A stretch of 64,000 nt of DNA from Methanobrevibacter arboriphilus (GTDB lineage Archaea > Methanobacteriota > Methanobacteria > Methanobacteriales > Methanobacteriaceae): positions 1-64,000 of the forward strand of contig NZ_AP019779.1 of assembly GCF_019669925.1 (NCBI RefSeq). Reading direction: 5' to 3'. Position 1 is the stretch's first letter. Every line of letters begins with the position of its first letter. Both the position numbers and the translations under genes were made by a program. Below, in pieces: positions 1-8,799 of the stretch. The notes beneath the pieces are model-generated. The model made no database searches. It saw nothing but the letters and a program-made list of their open reading frames with translations, and was not told the DNA's origin.

Positions 1-1491
1 ATGAATATGTTAATTATTCTGGGTAATGATAATTATACCAGTTTTAGTAATAGTACAAGTTTTGAAGTGTTGAAGAATGGTACTAATTCCAGTATTGATA
101 TTTCTGGTGATTTTAAAGTGGGTGAGACTATGATCGGTGTTAAGGTTTATGATAAGAATGGTGATCCATTAGTTAATATTCCTATTGCTGTTACTGTGGA
201 TGGTAATCTTTATAGTGATGTTACTATTAATAGTACAGGTGGTTGGAATTTAACTTATTTGACTAATCGTACAGGAAACATCACTGTGACTGTTAATTAT
301 TCTGGTAATGATAATTACACAAGTTTTAATAATAGTACAAACTTTGAAGTGTTGAAAAATAGTACTAATAGTATTATTCTTGTGGGTAATGTTCAGGTTG
401 GTTCTGATGTTAGTATTAGTGGTCAGCTTGTGGGTTATGTTGGTGATGGTTCTGATTTGTTGAATGTTACTGTTGATGGAAACGTTTATAGTGATGTTAT
501 TATTGATAGTAATGGTGGTTGGAATTTAATTTATTTGAGTAATCGTACAGGAAACATTACTGTAACTGTTAGTTTTAATGGTAATGGTAATTATACTGCG
601 TTTAGTAATAGTACAGTCTTTGAGGTGTTTAAAAACAGTACTAATTCTAGTATTGTTATTCCTAGTGATGTTAAGTTGGATGAGACTATAACTATTGGTG
701 GTATTGTTTTTGATGAAAATGGTGGTGTTTTAGGTGATATTGGGCTGAATGTCACTGTTGGTGGTAAATTATATTATGTGACTACTGATTATAGTGGTAA
801 GTGGATTTTAGTTTATGTTGCTGGTCGTTTTGGTAATGTTAGTGTTTCTGTTAGTTGGACTGGTAATGAGAATTACACAGGTTTTACAAACAATACAAAA
901 TTCAGTGTTATTAATGTGAAAAAAGCGGATATTCATTTATTTAAGAAAGGTGTTGTTTCTCAGAGGGTTAAGACTAGTAAGTTTTATATAAAGTCTTTGA
1001 AGTATAGGAATTTTGGTAATGCAGTGGGATCTAAGACTTTTAGTTTTAAATTCAGTAAAAAATATTCATTGTCTTATCTTAGAGGTTCAGGGCCTGTGAA
1101 ACTTAAATTTGATAAGAAGACTAATATTGTGACTGTTTATATTACTGGTCTTGCTTCTAATGCTCTTGTGAAGGTTAAGTATAAGCTTGTTCGTAAGATG
1201 AAAAAAGATATTGGGAGTTATGGTGGTCTTCGTTTGGTTAAAAAAGCTGCAGTTAAAGCTTTAAACTCAAATCTGATTGTTTTGAGAAATGGCTATGTTT
1301 ATGAGAATTTTGGGAAGTTTAAGGCTTCTAAGTCTTTAGGATTTAAGCTTGGTAAAACTATTTTGAATTATGTTAAAAAATCAGCACGTGTGAGTAGTTT
1401 TGTTAAGAATAATCAAGTGAGGTTTGAAATTAAAAAAATCCCACCTACTGGAAAAGCATTGTTAAACTTTGGCGTAAGTAGAAATGTATAA
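1..1491 (+). CDS. adhesin-like protein, 3' part (5' truncated by window)
   Basis: The frame is open from the first base, so the gene very likely begins upstream and the ATG at position 1 is probably internal. The visible 496 residues hold the tail of one Ig-like repeat and three complete ones of about 95 residues (Big_3-like, each ending in a G-N-x-N-Y-T-x-F motif). From residue about 305 there is a basic, Lys-rich C-terminal region with no transmembrane anchor, unlike the other two adhesins here. Asn/Thr richness and surface location are typical of Methanobrevibacter adhesin-like proteins. The repeats resemble those of the large adhesin at 12312-18101 at nucleotide level (for example 150-230 against 17730-17800), so the two genes could recombine. 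Ligand unknown. Confidence 0.85.
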   Translation: MNMLIILGNDNYTSFSNSTSFEVLKNGTNSSIDISGDFKVGETMIGVKVYDKNGDPLVNIPIAVTVDGNLYSDVTINSTGGWNLTYLTNRTGNITVTVNYSGNDNYTSFNNSTNFEVLKNSTNSIILVGNVQVGSDVSISGQLVGYVGDGSDLLNVTVDGNVYSDVIIDSNGGWNLIYLSNRTGNITVTVSFNGNGNYTAFSNSTVFEVFKNSTNSSIVIPSDVKLDETITIGGIVFDENGGVLGDIGLNVTVGGKLYYVTTDYSGKWILVYVAGRFGNVSVSVSWTGNENYTGFTNNTKFSVINVKKADIHLFKKGVVSQRVKTSKFYIKSLKYRNFGNAVGSKTFSFKFSKKYSLSYLRGSGPVKLKFDKKTNIVTVYITGLASNALVKVKYKLVRKMKKDIGSYGGLRLVKKAAVKALNSNLIVLRNGYVYENFGKFKASKSLGFKLGKTILNYVKKSARVSSFVKNNQVRFEIKKIPPTGKALLNFGVSRNV

Positions 1492-1608
1492 AAGTAATTG
1501 ATTTATATATTAAAAGGATTATGTTTTGAATCTTTTTTATTTTATTTAAGAAGAAGATTTAATTTTTTTCCTTTCACTTTTTCATTTCTCTTCTTTTATT
1601 TCTTTTTT

Positions 1609-1761
1609 GTGGATGACTTATGATTACAAGTTCAATGAACAAAACTATGAATTTTAATATATTTTTGAACAAAAAAATATATATCACAATTTTTTAGAAA
1701 TTATTCATTTTATTTTATATACTCATTAAACAAAAAATAATAATAATTGTGAGTCATCCTC
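1609..1761 (-). mobile_element. MITE-like 146-bp family, copy A (inverted)
   Basis: Read on the minus strand, this stretch aligns over its whole length with 11735-11880. It starts GAGGATGACTCACAATTA and ends with an imperfect inverted copy (14 of 18 positions match between ends). The internal TTTTGTTCA motifs are kept in the same places. It is the most diverged copy (153 bp, several indels; the central TAGTATATATACTA palindrome is degenerate). No open frame, so non-autonomous. No target duplication is visible at this copy. Confidence 0.7.
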
Positions 1762-1906
1762 ATTTTTTTATATTATTATGTTTGTTTTTATTTTTTATCA
1801 ACTTCTGATTTTTCATCTATTTTATTGGTATTAATTATTACTTATCATAGTCCTTTTGAAACTTTAGTAATATTTAATACTTTTTTAGCTAAATCTAAGT
1901 TTAATT

Positions 1907-1935
1907 ATTACGAATTTTTAGAAAAGTATTTATAT
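1907..1935 (+). repeat. 29-bp direct repeat, copy 1 (copy 2 at 2622-2650)
   Basis: An exact 29-bp match beginning ATTACGAATTTTTAGAAA recurs at 2622-2650 in the same intergenic region, with weaker similarity continuing on both sides. This looks like a decayed local duplication. No function is apparent. Confidence 0.6.
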
Positions 1936-2936
1936 TTCTTTTTTATAATTATATCTATAGATAAAAATCTTACTAAAATCAATTTTAGTATTACTTTTTC
2001 ATTGATTTTTTATGAAATTTATTACATAAAATTTTTGGAAATATTGATGAAAAAGTGTTAAAATATAGTTATTAATGTGTCATAATTTAAAAATTAGTTA
2101 AAAAGCTTCGTTCAAAATTTTTTTATTTTTTAAGAATATCGCTTGATTTTAGTATTTTTTTTATTTATATTACCCGATCTTATGGTATTGATTAAATATT
2201 AATTAGATATTTAATTAAGAGTTTTATATTGATTTTATTACTTTTATTACTTTTATTACTTTTATTAATTTTATTAATTTTATTAAATTTATTAACTTTA
2301 TTAAATTTACTAATTTATAGCTTATTAAATTTACTAAATTTATTAATTTATCAATTTTTTAATTTTTTAATTTTTCTAATTATTACAAAACAGTAATAAT
2401 TTAATATTTTAATTATTATTGTATAATATTAATATTTGATTTATAGCAATCTATGATTATTATAATCATTTATAAGATTTTTTATAATTATTCTTAGTAT
2501 ACTAATTTAATACCTCAAACATCAATTATTTTAATTTTAATATTTGTTTTTATTACTATTTCTTGTATTTTCTTAATTTAAGTAATAATTAATACTTTAT
2601 TTAGAAAATAAAGAAAAAAGTATTACGAATTTTTAGAAAAGTATTTATATCAATTTCTATAATTTAATTTTATAAATAAAAAATAATCTTAATAAAGTTA
2701 ATATTAGTAATACTATTTCTAGGATTTTTTTATAAAAAGTATTACTATTAATAGCTTTTATATAAATTATTTTCTTATTTATACTTTTCTTATTTATATT
2801 TTTTTATAATATAGCTAAAAAGTTCTATTTAGATAAATTTATAAAAAACTTTCTTTAGAGATTTGAAAATTAAATTTACTATTTAGCTATTTGAAGAATA
2901 ATTTAAGGAATATTTAATGAAAATTGAGGAAAAAAT

Positions 2937-4556
2937 ATGAAAAAGCAACATATAATGATTATAGCTATTATTATAGTTATTGGTATTGTAGCAGGAGGTT
3001 TAGTCCTTGGAAATTCATCGACTGAAAGAAATCCTGATGAGTTGGTAACTGCAGTTGGAGCTCATGGTGGTGAACCTGAAACTGGTTTTAATCCTATTTT
3101 GGGTTGGGCTTCAGCTTCTGAACCTTTAATTCAGAGTACTCTTTTTAAAAGAAATAATAATATGAGTTTAGTCAATGATTTAGCTACAAATCATACTGTA
3201 AGTAGTGATGGTAAAACATATACTGTAAATATTAGAGATGGAGTTAAGTTTCATGATAATAGTTCTCTAACAGCAAAAGATATTGCATTTACATATAATG
3301 AAGCTAAAAAAGTTGGGGGAGATATTGATTTATCTAATATGGTTAATGCAACAGCTGTAAATGATAGTACAGTTGAATTTTACTTGAATAACTCTGATTC
3401 AACTTTTATATCAAAATTGTCTACTCTTGGAATCGTGCCTTCTGAAAGTTATAATAATGAGACTTATGGACAAAATCCAATTGGTTCTGGTCCTTATAAA
3501 TTTGTTCAGTGGGATAAAGGTCAACAGGTTATCTTAGAATTAAATGATGATTATTATGGTAAAAAACCAGAATTTAAAAAGTTAACAATATTATTCTTAA
3601 CAGGAGATGCAGCATTTGCAGCTGCAAAGAAAGGTGAAGTTGATATAGCTGAAGTGCCTTTGTCTTATTCTAATGAAAAAATCAGTAATATGTCTTCAAT
3701 TATACTTGATTCTGTTGATGCAAGAGGAATATCTTTACCATATCTTCCAGATACAGGTAACAAAACTGAAGATGGTGTTTCTATTGGAAATAATGTGACT
3801 TCTAATAAAGCTATTAGAGAAGCTTTAAATTATGGAATTAATCGTCAAACTATTATTGATGGACCTTTACAAGGACATGGTAATAAATCTTTTGATGGTA
3901 TTGGATATCAACTCCCTTGGAATAACACTGAAGCAATTATTGAAGATGGAGATATAGATAAAGCTAAATCTATACTTGAATCTGATGGTTGGAAAGACTC
4001 TGATGGTGATGGAATTTTGGAAAAAGATGGTCAAAAAGCATCTTTCACTGTTTATTATCCTTCTGATGATACAACAAGACAATCCATTGCAGTAAGTGTC
4101 TCTGAACAAGCTAAAAAATTTGGAATTGAAGTTAATGTTGAAGGTAAAAGTTGGGATGAGATTGATAAACTTAAACTTTCTAATGGTGTTGTATGGGGAT
4201 ATGGAGGTTTAGATCCATCTTCTTTGTATCATCAGTATTATGGTGGATTTGCTGGTAATAATTATGATAATCCTGCATTTTACGATAATCCTATTGTAAA
4301 TCAACATATGGAATCTGCTTTATCTTCTTCTAATCTTGAATCATCTTATAATGATTGGTCAATGGTTTCATGGGATGGATCAAATGGAATATCTCCAAAA
4401 GGTGATGCTGTATGGTTATGGACAGTATTTGTAGATTATCCTTATTTTGTTGATAATTCTCTTGATATATCTGAGAATACTACCACAATACAACCTCATG
4501 GTGGAGATATTTTTGGAAATATTTATGACTGGAAACGTGTAAATCAAACAGGTTAA
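2937..4556 (+). CDS. ABC transporter substrate-binding protein (peptide/nickel family)
   Basis: 539-residue extracytoplasmic binding protein of the SBP_bac_5 family (OppA/NikA type). Residues 1-25 form a signal or membrane anchor (MKKQHI followed by a long Ile/Val/Gly stretch) without a lipobox Cys, as often in archaea. Family hallmarks are visible: L-A-T-N-H-T-V-S-S-D-G-K-T-Y-T-V at 68-83, the F-H-D-N-S-S-L-T-A-K-D-I block near 100, and N-P-I-G-S-G-P-Y-K-F near 180. First gene of an operon with two permeases and two ATPases. The C-terminal His-containing Q-P-H-G-G-D-I-F motif and the methanogen's demand for nickel make nickel or a nickel chelate a plausible substrate, but peptides cannot be excluded. 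The start has a GAGG site 8 bases upstream. Confidence 0.88.
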   Translation: MKKQHIMIIAIIIVIGIVAGGLVLGNSSTERNPDELVTAVGAHGGEPETGFNPILGWASASEPLIQSTLFKRNNNMSLVNDLATNHTVSSDGKTYTVNIRDGVKFHDNSSLTAKDIAFTYNEAKKVGGDIDLSNMVNATAVNDSTVEFYLNNSDSTFISKLSTLGIVPSESYNNETYGQNPIGSGPYKFVQWDKGQQVILELNDDYYGKKPEFKKLTILFLTGDAAFAAAKKGEVDIAEVPLSYSNEKISNMSSIILDSVDARGISLPYLPDTGNKTEDGVSIGNNVTSNKAIREALNYGINRQTIIDGPLQGHGNKSFDGIGYQLPWNNTEAIIEDGDIDKAKSILESDGWKDSDGDGILEKDGQKASFTVYYPSDDTTRQSIAVSVSEQAKKFGIEVNVEGKSWDEIDKLKLSNGVVWGYGGLDPSSLYHQYYGGFAGNNYDNPAFYDNPIVNQHMESALSSSNLESSYNDWSMVSWDGSNGISPKGDAVWLWTVFVDYPYFVDNSLDISENTTTIQPHGGDIFGNIYDWKRVNQTG

Positions 4557-4693
4557 TTTAATTTCTGTGAGTATTGTTTAATGATTAATTGAGAATTATT
4601 AAGAATTAATTATTAAGAATTTTTAATATAAATCTTCAATGATTCTTAAAAATAATTCTTTAATTAATCAATTTTTTATAAAATGGTGATTTG
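4557..4693 (+). promoter_or_regulatory. intercistronic AT-rich inverted repeats
   Basis: The gap between the binding-protein gene and the permease genes contains iterated AATTATTAAGAATT-type sequence, with an imperfect inverted pair (about 4580-4595 against 4657-4672). Such a hairpin between a binding-protein gene and its permease genes commonly lowers expression of the downstream genes or stabilises the upstream message. That role here is inference. Confidence 0.3.
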
Positions 4694-5686
4694 TTGTTTA
4701 ACTATAGAAAATTAGCTATTTTTTTGGGATATAAAGCAATTAGATTAATTATTCTTCTTATAGCTGTAGCTATTATTAGTTTTGTTCTTATAGATATTTC
4801 TCCAATCGATCCAGTTCGTGCTTATATAGGGGAAATGACTGTTAGTGGTGAACAATTAGCTAATTTACAGCAATTTTGGGGTGTAAACGTACCAGTCTGG
4901 GAAAAAGCATTACATTGGACTCTTGATGTTTTTCAAGGAAATTTTGGTATTTCTCTTATTTATAGAGTTCCTGTTTTAGAAGTTATTGGAGATAGATTTC
5001 AAGCATCTTTAGTTTTAATGTTTGTTTCTTGGCTGATTTCTGGAGTTCTTGGTTTTACCTTAGGTACATTAGCTGGAATGTATAGAGGAAGTTGGATTGA
5101 TAAATTTGTTAAAATATATTGTTATATCCTTCTTTCAGCACCTACCTTTTGGATAGCTCTTTTGATGCTTATGGTATTTTCAGTATACTTAGGATGGTTC
5201 CCAACAGGTTTAGGAGTCCCTGTAGGAGTTTTATCTGAAAATGTGACGTTTTGGGATTGGTTAGATAGATTAATTCTTCCTGCAACTGCTCTCAGTGTAA
5301 TCGGAATTGCTCAAATTGCTCTTTTTACAAGAGATAAACTTAATAATATTATGTCTAGTGATTTTATAATTTTTGCAAAAGCTAGAGGTGAAAAAGGCTG
5401 GTCTCTTGTTAAACGTCATGGAGTTAGAAATATTCTTCTTCCAGCTATTACTATTCAATTTTTATCTTTTAGTGAGTTGTTTGGAGGGGCTGTTTTAGTG
5501 GAACAAGTATTTTCTTATCCCGGTATAGGTCAAGCTGCTGTTGCTGCAGGTCTTAGAAGTGATGTTCCTTTACTTTTAGGTATTGTAATTTTTTCAACAA
5601 TCTTTGTTTTTTGTGGAAATACAATTGCTGATGTTATTTATAAATTTGTAGATCCTAGAATTAGGGAGAGTGAATCTAATGAATAA
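4694..5686 (+). CDS. ABC transporter permease, OppB/NikB type
   Basis: About 330-residue inner permease (BPD_transp_1). An N-terminal membrane helix is followed by a loop with P-I-D-P-V-R-A-Y-I-G, then five further membrane segments. The cytoplasmic EAA loop is seen as F-A-K-A-R-G-E-K-G-W-S-L-V-K-R-H near residue 230, and the family end motif V-D-P-R-I-R is present. TTG codons occur at 4691 and 4694; the second lies five bases after GGTG, the spacing seen in other genes here, so it is preferred. It overlaps the next gene by 8 bases, indicating coupled translation with the second permease. Confidence 0.9.
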   Translation: MFNYRKLAIFLGYKAIRLIILLIAVAIISFVLIDISPIDPVRAYIGEMTVSGEQLANLQQFWGVNVPVWEKALHWTLDVFQGNFGISLIYRVPVLEVIGDRFQASLVLMFVSWLISGVLGFTLGTLAGMYRGSWIDKFVKIYCYILLSAPTFWIALLMLMVFSVYLGWFPTGLGVPVGVLSENVTFWDWLDRLILPATALSVIGIAQIALFTRDKLNNIMSSDFIIFAKARGEKGWSLVKRHGVRNILLPAITIQFLSFSELFGGAVLVEQVFSYPGIGQAAVAAGLRSDVPLLLGIVIFSTIFVFCGNTIADVIYKFVDPRIRESESNE

Positions 5687-6557
5687 ACCTGCGGGTGATC
5701 CTATTGATAAGCCAATTAGAAAGTTTTATACTTCTCCTTTAAAGATGAATTTAAGAACAAAAACTATTTTGATTATTAGTTTAACTTCAATGTTACTTTT
5801 AGCTGTTGTTATAAATAGTTTATTTATTAATGTAGCTAATATTACAACTAATTTTAGTGCAATTAATCAACCTCCTTCATTTGAACATATTTTTGGTACT
5901 GATTGGATGGGTAGGGATATGTTTACAAGAACAATGAAAGGATTAGGTCTTAGTATAATGATTGGTGCTTTTGCATCTATTATTAGTATGATTATAGCAG
6001 TTATTCTAGGTCTAATGTCAAGTATGAACAAGTATTTGGATACTTTTGTAAGTTGGTTAGTTGATCTTTTCTCATCTATCCCTCATCTTTTGTTGATTAT
6101 TTTGGTTTCAATAAGTTTAGGCGGAGGAGCTGTTGGTGTAATTATAGGTGTAGGTGTTTCTCATTGGACTTCATTAACAAGGGTTCTTAGAGCAGAAGTA
6201 AAACAGATTAATACATCTGATTATGTTCATATTTCAAAGAATTTTGGTAAATCAAAATGGTGGATAGCTAAATACCATATTCTTCCATTAGTATTAACTC
6301 AAATATTTTTAGGTGTGATTTTGGTTTTCCCTCATGCAATTATGCATGAAGCCAGTGTAACTTTCCTTGGTTTTGGACTTTCTCCTCATGAACCAGCTAT
6401 TGGAGTGATTCTTGCTGAATCAATGAAATATTTAGCTACAGGAGCTTGGTGGTTAGCATTTTTCCCAGGTATATCTCTATTAATAATTGTTCTTTCATTT
6501 GATTTAGTTGGGGATAATTTGCAAAGATTATTAGATCCTACAAATGCACATGAGTAA
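5679..6557 (+). CDS. ABC transporter permease, OppC/NikC type
   Basis: Second permease of the importer (about 292 residues). The N-terminal OppC_N-like helix is at residues 24-47. The conserved H-I-F-G-T-D-W-M-G-R-D-M-F segment near residue 85 is diagnostic of the DppC/NikC branch. It is followed by five membrane helices and an EAA loop (S-K-N-F-G-K-S-K-W-W-I-A-K-Y-H-I-L-P). The ATG at 5679 was chosen over the GTG at 5670 because AGGGAG then lies at proper distance. It overlaps the stop of the first permease. Forms a heterodimeric pore with the preceding gene product. Confidence 0.9.
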   Translation: MNKPAGDPIDKPIRKFYTSPLKMNLRTKTILIISLTSMLLLAVVINSLFINVANITTNFSAINQPPSFEHIFGTDWMGRDMFTRTMKGLGLSIMIGAFASIISMIIAVILGLMSSMNKYLDTFVSWLVDLFSSIPHLLLIILVSISLGGGAVGVIIGVGVSHWTSLTRVLRAEVKQINTSDYVHISKNFGKSKWWIAKYHILPLVLTQIFLGVILVFPHAIMHEASVTFLGFGLSPHEPAIGVILAESMKYLATGAWWLAFFPGISLLIIVLSFDLVGDNLQRLLDPTNAHE

Positions 6558-6570
6558 GGGAGGTTTTTAA

Positions 6571-7593
6571 TTGTTAAATATTAAAAATAAAACTATATCG
6601 AATGATATGAATGAAAATTCTGAAAAATCAGAAGAATTATTATCAGTTTCAAATATTTCAATTTCATTTCTTCAATATACTAGAGGATTAAGACAAAATT
6701 TACTCAAAGTGATCAGTGATTTAACATTAGATATTTCCACTGGGGAAATAGTAGCTATTCTTGGTTCTAGTGGTTCTGGAAAGAGTTTACTTGCACATGC
6801 AATTCTAGGAATACTGCCTAAAAATGCAACTCTCACTGGAGAAATGAGTTTTAAAGGGAAAAATTTAGATCAAAATCTTAAAGAGAACGTCAGGGGGAGT
6901 GAAATAGCTTTAATTCCACAATCAGTTAATTATTTAGATCCTCTTATGAAAGTTTCTGATCAGGTTATTGGTGAAACTGTTGATGAAGAAGATAAAAAAA
7001 CTAAAAAAATTCATCAAAGAAAAGTTTTTGAAGAATATGGTTTAGGTGAGGAAGTTGATGATTTATACCCATTTCAACTTTCTGGAGGAATGGCAAGGAG
7101 AGTTTTGGTTTCAACAGCCCTTATTCAAAATCCTGATTTGGTAATTGCAGATGAACCTACTCCTGGCTTGGATGATAAAGCTATTGAAGAAACTTTAAAT
7201 TACCTTAAACAAATGGCAAATGATGGAAAGGGTGTTCTTTTAATTACTCATGATATTAATGCTGCTTTAAATGTTGCTGATAAGATAGTTATATTTTATT
7301 CAGGATATGTTATTGAAATAGTTAATGCAAAAGACTTTTCAGGGGATGGTGAAAATTTAGTGCATCCTTACACACGTGCACTTTATAAGGCTCTTCCTCA
7401 AAACGGTTTTCATTTGTATGAAGGTCATCAACCAATACATGGTGAAATTCCAGAAGGTTGTGTTTATTATGATAGATGTGATCATCCTACAGATTGTTGT
7501 AAAACATTAAACCCTGAACTTCAAGATATTCAAGGTAAAAAGGTACGATGTCATAGAGGTCATAGAAAATATTCTAGATACTATTTTCATTAA
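6571..7593 (+). CDS. ABC transporter ATPase, OppD/NikD type
   Basis: 340-residue ATP-binding subunit. Walker A is GSSGSGKSLL, signature LSGGMARRV, Walker B LVIADEP with the D-loop, and the H-loop is ITHD. The C-terminal extension has the Cys-containing oligopeptide/dipeptide transporter domain (C-V-Y-Y-D-R-C-D-H-P-T-D-C-C followed by V-R-C-H). In some OppD/DppD homologues this extension carries an iron-sulfur cluster. TTG start with GGGAGG seven bases upstream, only 13 bases after the permease stop, so same operon. Confidence 0.9.
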   Translation: MLNIKNKTISNDMNENSEKSEELLSVSNISISFLQYTRGLRQNLLKVISDLTLDISTGEIVAILGSSGSGKSLLAHAILGILPKNATLTGEMSFKGKNLDQNLKENVRGSEIALIPQSVNYLDPLMKVSDQVIGETVDEEDKKTKKIHQRKVFEEYGLGEEVDDLYPFQLSGGMARRVLVSTALIQNPDLVIADEPTPGLDDKAIEETLNYLKQMANDGKGVLLITHDINAALNVADKIVIFYSGYVIEIVNAKDFSGDGENLVHPYTRALYKALPQNGFHLYEGHQPIHGEIPEGCVYYDRCDHPTDCCKTLNPELQDIQGKKVRCHRGHRKYSRYYFH

Positions 7594-7646
7594 TTTTTCA
7601 TTAATTTTTTATTAACTTTTTTATTATATTCTAGTGAGGTAATTTA

Positions 7647-8267
7647 ATGGAATTAAAAGGAGAAAATTTAAGCTTCAAATATGATTCTAGTAAAAGATGG
7701 ATTTTAAAGGATTTAAACATAAATATAAAGAGTGGTGAGATTAAAGGTTTGGTTGGAGATAGTGGTAGTGGGAAATCTACTCTTTCAAAAATTTTAGCAG
7801 GGTATATTGATAATAAAAACTTTGAAGGTAAAGTTGAAATTAATGGTTTAAATATTTCAAAAAATGAATATAATCCTGTACAATTAATTTTCCAACATCC
7901 TGAACAAACAATGAATCCAAAATGGAAAATGAAGGATATTTTATATGAATCTTGGAATGTGGACGAGGATATTATAGAAAAATTTGGAATACAGAAATCT
8001 TGGCTTAATAGATGGCCTAATGAACTTTCAGGGGGAGAGCTTCAGAGATTTTCAGTTCTTAGAGCTCTTTCTCCTAATACTAAGTTTTTAATAGCTGATG
8101 AAATGACAACAATGTTGGATGCTGTTACTCAAGTTCAAATTTGGAATCTTGTTATAGATTTAGTAAGAATGAAAAACATAGGAATGTTAGTTGTTAGCCA
8201 TGATAAGGATCTAATTAAAAAAATATGTGATGAAGTCGTTTATTTAGATGATATAAATAATTTTTAA
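7647..8267 (+). CDS. ABC transporter ATPase, OppF/NikE type
   Basis: 206-residue second ATPase of the importer. Walker A GDSGSGKSTL, signature LSGGELQRFSV, Walker B FLIADEMT, H-loop VVSHD. It lacks the C-terminal peptide-transporter extension, as NikE-like subunits do. This shorter length leans slightly toward a nickel-type rather than a peptide-type transporter. GAGGT lies before the ATG. Last gene of the 2937-8267 operon. The IS200/IS605 element begins only about 30 bases after its stop and may separate it from its native terminator. Confidence 0.88.
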   Translation: MELKGENLSFKYDSSKRWILKDLNINIKSGEIKGLVGDSGSGKSTLSKILAGYIDNKNFEGKVEINGLNISKNEYNPVQLIFQHPEQTMNPKWKMKDILYESWNVDEDIIEKFGIQKSWLNRWPNELSGGELQRFSVLRALSPNTKFLIADEMTTMLDAVTQVQIWNLVIDLVRMKNIGMLVVSHDKDLIKKICDEVVYLDDINNF

Positions 8268-8394
8268 TTTTTTTATCTTAGATCTGAAAGAATACTATGA
8301 CTGAAACATCATAAAATATTTCAGTCATAGATGAATTTCAGTAGCATTGTTTGAAGCAAAGGTTTTAAATACTTTAAAATATATATAAGTAGCT

Positions 8395-8799
8395 ATGAGT
8401 CATGATTTAGATAAGAATCAACATTCAGTATATAGGTTGACATATCATCTGGTGCTTGTAATTAAATACAGAAGACAAGTTATCACTCCTGAAATCTTCA
8501 ATAGATTGATTGAAATTTTTAATAATAATGCTTCTAACTTTGATATAGTTTTAGAAGAATCTAATTTTGAATCAGATCATGTACATTTGTTGTTCAAAGC
8601 TAAACCTCAAACTCAATTATTAAAATTCGTAAATGCGTATAAATCGGCCAGTAGTCGTTTGATTAAAAAAGAATATCCTGAAATTAGGAAAAAGCTTTGG
8701 AAGGAAGCTTTTTGGAAAATAGGGTACTTCATATCTACAACGAGTGGAGCTAACTTAAAAACAGTGACAAAATACATACAAAATCAAAAAAGACTATGA
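8395..8799 (+). CDS. tnpA: TnpA, Y1 HUH transposase of IS200/IS605
   Basis: 134-residue REP/Y1-type transposase. The metal-binding HUH motif is His62-Val-His64 inside S-D-H-V-H-L-L-F, and the catalytic Tyr is Tyr127 in T-K-Y-I-Q-N-Q. Length and motif spacing match IS200/IS605 TnpA. It nicks and rejoins the element as single-stranded DNA at the end hairpins. Overlaps tnpB by four bases (ATGA), so translation is coupled. Confidence 0.93.
   Translation: MSHDLDKNQHSVYRLTYHLVLVIKYRRQVITPEIFNRLIEIFNNNASNFDIVLEESNFESDHVHLLFKAKPQTQLLKFVNAYKSASSRLIKKEYPEIRKKLWKEAFWKIGYFISTTSGANLKTVTKYIQNQKRL

Larger units (their letters stand above)
1492..2936. other. long AT-rich intergenic region, no convincing gene
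   Basis: This 1.4-kb stretch holds one copy of the 146-bp MITE-like family (1609-1761, inverted), a 29-bp exact direct repeat (1907-1935 and 2622-2650), and a low-complexity T-rich stretch with short TTTTATTAC/TTTTATTAA iterations around 2230-2300. A 78-codon open frame at 1825-2061 lacks a ribosome-binding site and has the base composition of the surroundings, so it is not called. The upstream region of the transporter operon lies at its right end. Confidence 0.6.

Noticed and set aside
1825-2061. 78-codon open frame in the long spacer
   Set aside because: No ribosome-binding site, Phe/Ile/Lys/Tyr-only composition as expected from AT-rich DNA, and part of it is a locally duplicated non-coding sequence.
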